DNA of 32,790 nucleotides. Origin: Gnetum montanum (Eukaryota; Streptophyta; Gnetopsida; Gnetales; Gnetaceae). The position numbers and the translations under genes were made by a program. The stretch is taken from NCBI GenBank assembly GCA_015680685.1, contig MNCI01022355.1, forward strand, positions 619,262 to 652,051, in the 5' to 3' direction. Below, piece by piece: positions 31,657 to 32,790 of the stretch (position 1 is the first letter of the stretch; the number at the start of each line of letters is the position of its first letter). The notes beneath the pieces were generated by a model. That model had not been told where the DNA came from, ran no database searches, and saw only the letters and a program-made list of their open reading frames with translations.

Positions 31657-32003
31657 TGATGAGTGGCGAGGTACCCCTACACTCAACCATACGAAATGAG
31701 CGTCGCACGCACGATCTGGTTGAACTCCGCAGATGGCCTAGTTGTGGTATCTAGATAGTTAGCCTTGGGTCGCAGTTCGCTGTCTTCCCATCTAGACTAG
31801 TTTTGCATATGTCACGTATGGTTTAGTCTAGATGAGGTGTATGATGTGTTCCTAATCTAATGCTACTCCCGAAGGCAGTGGAAAATAATACTAACTAAGC
31901 TAAGCTAAGAGGAAAAAGGGTAAGAAAATCTAATCTAGCCTAAGTGCGACGAGCAACCGATTCCGTGATCAACCATACACATCTTGGACTTCGTGCACGA
32001 CTG

Positions 32004-32133
32004 CCACTAGGACTACTAAGCATAGGCCTAGGTACGCCACTGGGATTACCAAGCGCAGACCCCAAATACGCCACTGGGTTACCAAGCGTAGATCCCCCTA
32101 GCTACACCACTGGGCTACCAAGCAGTCACACTT
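32004..32133. repeat. 33-36 bp minisatellite inside E5 LTR (4 copies)
   Basis: Copies start at 32004, 32037, 32071 and 32107 with CCACTGGGATTACCAAGCG-type sequence. Single or double diverged copies occur in the LTRs of E2 (3052-3115), E1 (about 18935-19025, reverse) and E4 (20907-20950), so the array has expanded in E5. Confidence 0.85.
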
Positions 32134-32522
32134 AAATGCTCGTAATCAAGTCGTACTCGTTCTACTTCTAGGAGTTTAAGGGTGAGAGACTAATCGCGAT
32201 GAGTAACTGATTCCTTAACTAGCCGTACACACCCGAAGATGCTCGTAGCTAAGTCGTACTCACACCGCGCTATGAAAGCAATAAATAACATGAAATAAAT
32301 AACAATAAATAAACTAAGTGAATGCTACAATGATGAAGTAATCTCGATCTTTATTGCCGGTCATGTGCATGTCCAAGTACGGCACACTCGAATAAAGACA
32401 CCGTACAATCACATTCACCACACTGTGGGCAGACACGGGAAAAATTCTAACTCTGGAGGGATCAAACTGCCAGAGCTTCGGTACTCTAAAACTGGGATCC
32501 CGAATAAGGGAGAATTGCCTCT

Positions 32523-32530
32523 TATTTATA
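32523..32530 (-). promoter_or_regulatory. TATA box of E5 LTR
   Basis: The minus strand reads TATAAATA in the block CTATAAATAAGAGG, also found in both E4 LTRs. Confidence 0.65.
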
Positions 32531-32546
32531 GAAATTGTGGCTGACT

Positions 32547-32690
32547 GCAATATCGTGTACACGATATCGCAGGGAAGGACACGATATCACGTACGCGATA
32601 TCGCGGCCCATGCGATATCGCGACTCTGATACAACAGGGTGGTGATATCATTGCGACTGATACAATAGGGCTGTGATATCATGACTATCA
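32547..32690. promoter_or_regulatory. Array of GATATC palindromes in E5 U3
   Basis: Six GATATC words occur in about 130 bp, several extended to GCGATATCGCG, plus the inverted ATATCGTGTACACGATAT. They lie between the LTR start and the TATA box, where enhancers sit in LTR elements. Their function is inferred from position only. Confidence 0.6.
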
Positions 32691-32717
32691 GCACTATGAG
32701 CAATTCAGGTCTCATCA

Positions 32718-32760
32718 TACCCCCACGACTGAATGAAAACTCGTCCTCGAGTTACAGTGA
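32718..32760 (-). other. E5 polypurine tract and conserved pre-LTR block
   Basis: The minus strand reads AACTCGAGGACGAGTTTTCA, then CAGTCGTGGGGGTA directly before TGATGAG. It is the best preserved version of this block in the window. Confidence 0.8.
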
Positions 32761-32790
32761 TTACACAGTGGATAGGTATGGGATTATTAA

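Larger units (their letters stand above)
31657..32717 (-). repeat. E5 3' LTR (1061 bp)
   Basis: TGATGAGTGGCGAGGTACCCC to GGTCTCATCA. It is closest to the E4 LTR at both ends but carries a larger minisatellite and a larger GATATC array. CpG words are better kept than in E2. The 82-codon open frame at 32314-32562 lies in the LTR and is not a gene. Confidence 0.9.
31657..32790 (-). mobile_element. E5: 3' end of a Ty3/gypsy element running off the window
   Basis: One complete LTR is followed by a clean polypurine tract and the first 73 bp of the interior, so this is the 3' LTR of a minus-strand element extending to the right. The five bases to its left are ACAAT (31652-31656); the partner copy would lie beyond the other LTR. 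Confidence 0.85.

Noticed and set aside
32004-32133. A CRISPR-like array
   Set aside because: Direct repeats without unique spacers, in a eukaryotic LTR.
31944-32135. A 63-codon plus-strand frame with repeated LPS(A/V)DP units
   Set aside because: It is a translation of the LTR minisatellite.
32314-32562. An 82-codon frame in the E5 LTR
   Set aside because: It is inside the LTR across the promoter region; the equivalent place in other LTRs is not open.

Overview
The window looks like nuclear DNA from a large, repeat-rich land-plant genome. It is AT-rich and consists almost entirely of nested, decayed Ty3/gypsy LTR retrotransposons, with small SINE and LINE pieces between them. I see no intact host gene, no rRNA and no functional tRNA. 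Very old nested elements riddled with stops, mostly of the C-to-T or G-to-A kind, suggest a gymnosperm-like genome, but the species cannot be fixed from this sequence.

All the LTR elements belong to one broad family. Their LTRs run TGATGAG...CTCATCA. Where it survives, the primer-binding site matches the 3' end of plant tRNA-Asp, and the protease carries a DLG core. This resembles the plant Athila/Tat (OTA) group. I call the elements E1 to E5.

E1 (plus strand) enters from the left edge with the end of gag (1-480). It continues through an unidentified segment and 3' non-coding DNA to about 2861. It probably resumes at 15991 and ends in a complete 3' LTR (18367-19352). E2 (minus strand, about 2862-15990) is the only copy with full pol. 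It carries LTR, tract, a roughly 920-codon extra reading frame, integrase, RNase H, reverse transcriptase, protease, gag, PBS and LTR, with all frames broken. E3 (minus strand) survives as gag pieces at about 20260-20573 and 27890-28203, with a PBS/LTR trace near 28471-28540. E4 (minus strand, 20579-27884) is structurally complete, with a perfect 5-bp target duplication (ACTGA). It holds only gag and protease and sits inside the gag of E3. Removing E4 and one ACTGA copy restores the E3 gag frame without a shift. E5 contributes one LTR (31657-32717) and the start of its interior, and runs off the right edge.

Between E3 and E5 (28540-31656) lie a tRNA-like SINE head, locally duplicated units with hairpins and telo-box motifs (about 28961-30560), a SINE with 16-bp target duplications (31161-31347), and the 3' end of an RTE-like LINE (31479-31656) that E5 entered.

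The most notable points are the long unrecognised 3' reading frame of E2, the gag-protease-only structure of E4 (which would need proteins from an E2-like helper), and arrays of short palindromes, often built on GATATC, beside the TATA box of the LTRs. Boundaries marked 'about' are read by eye.
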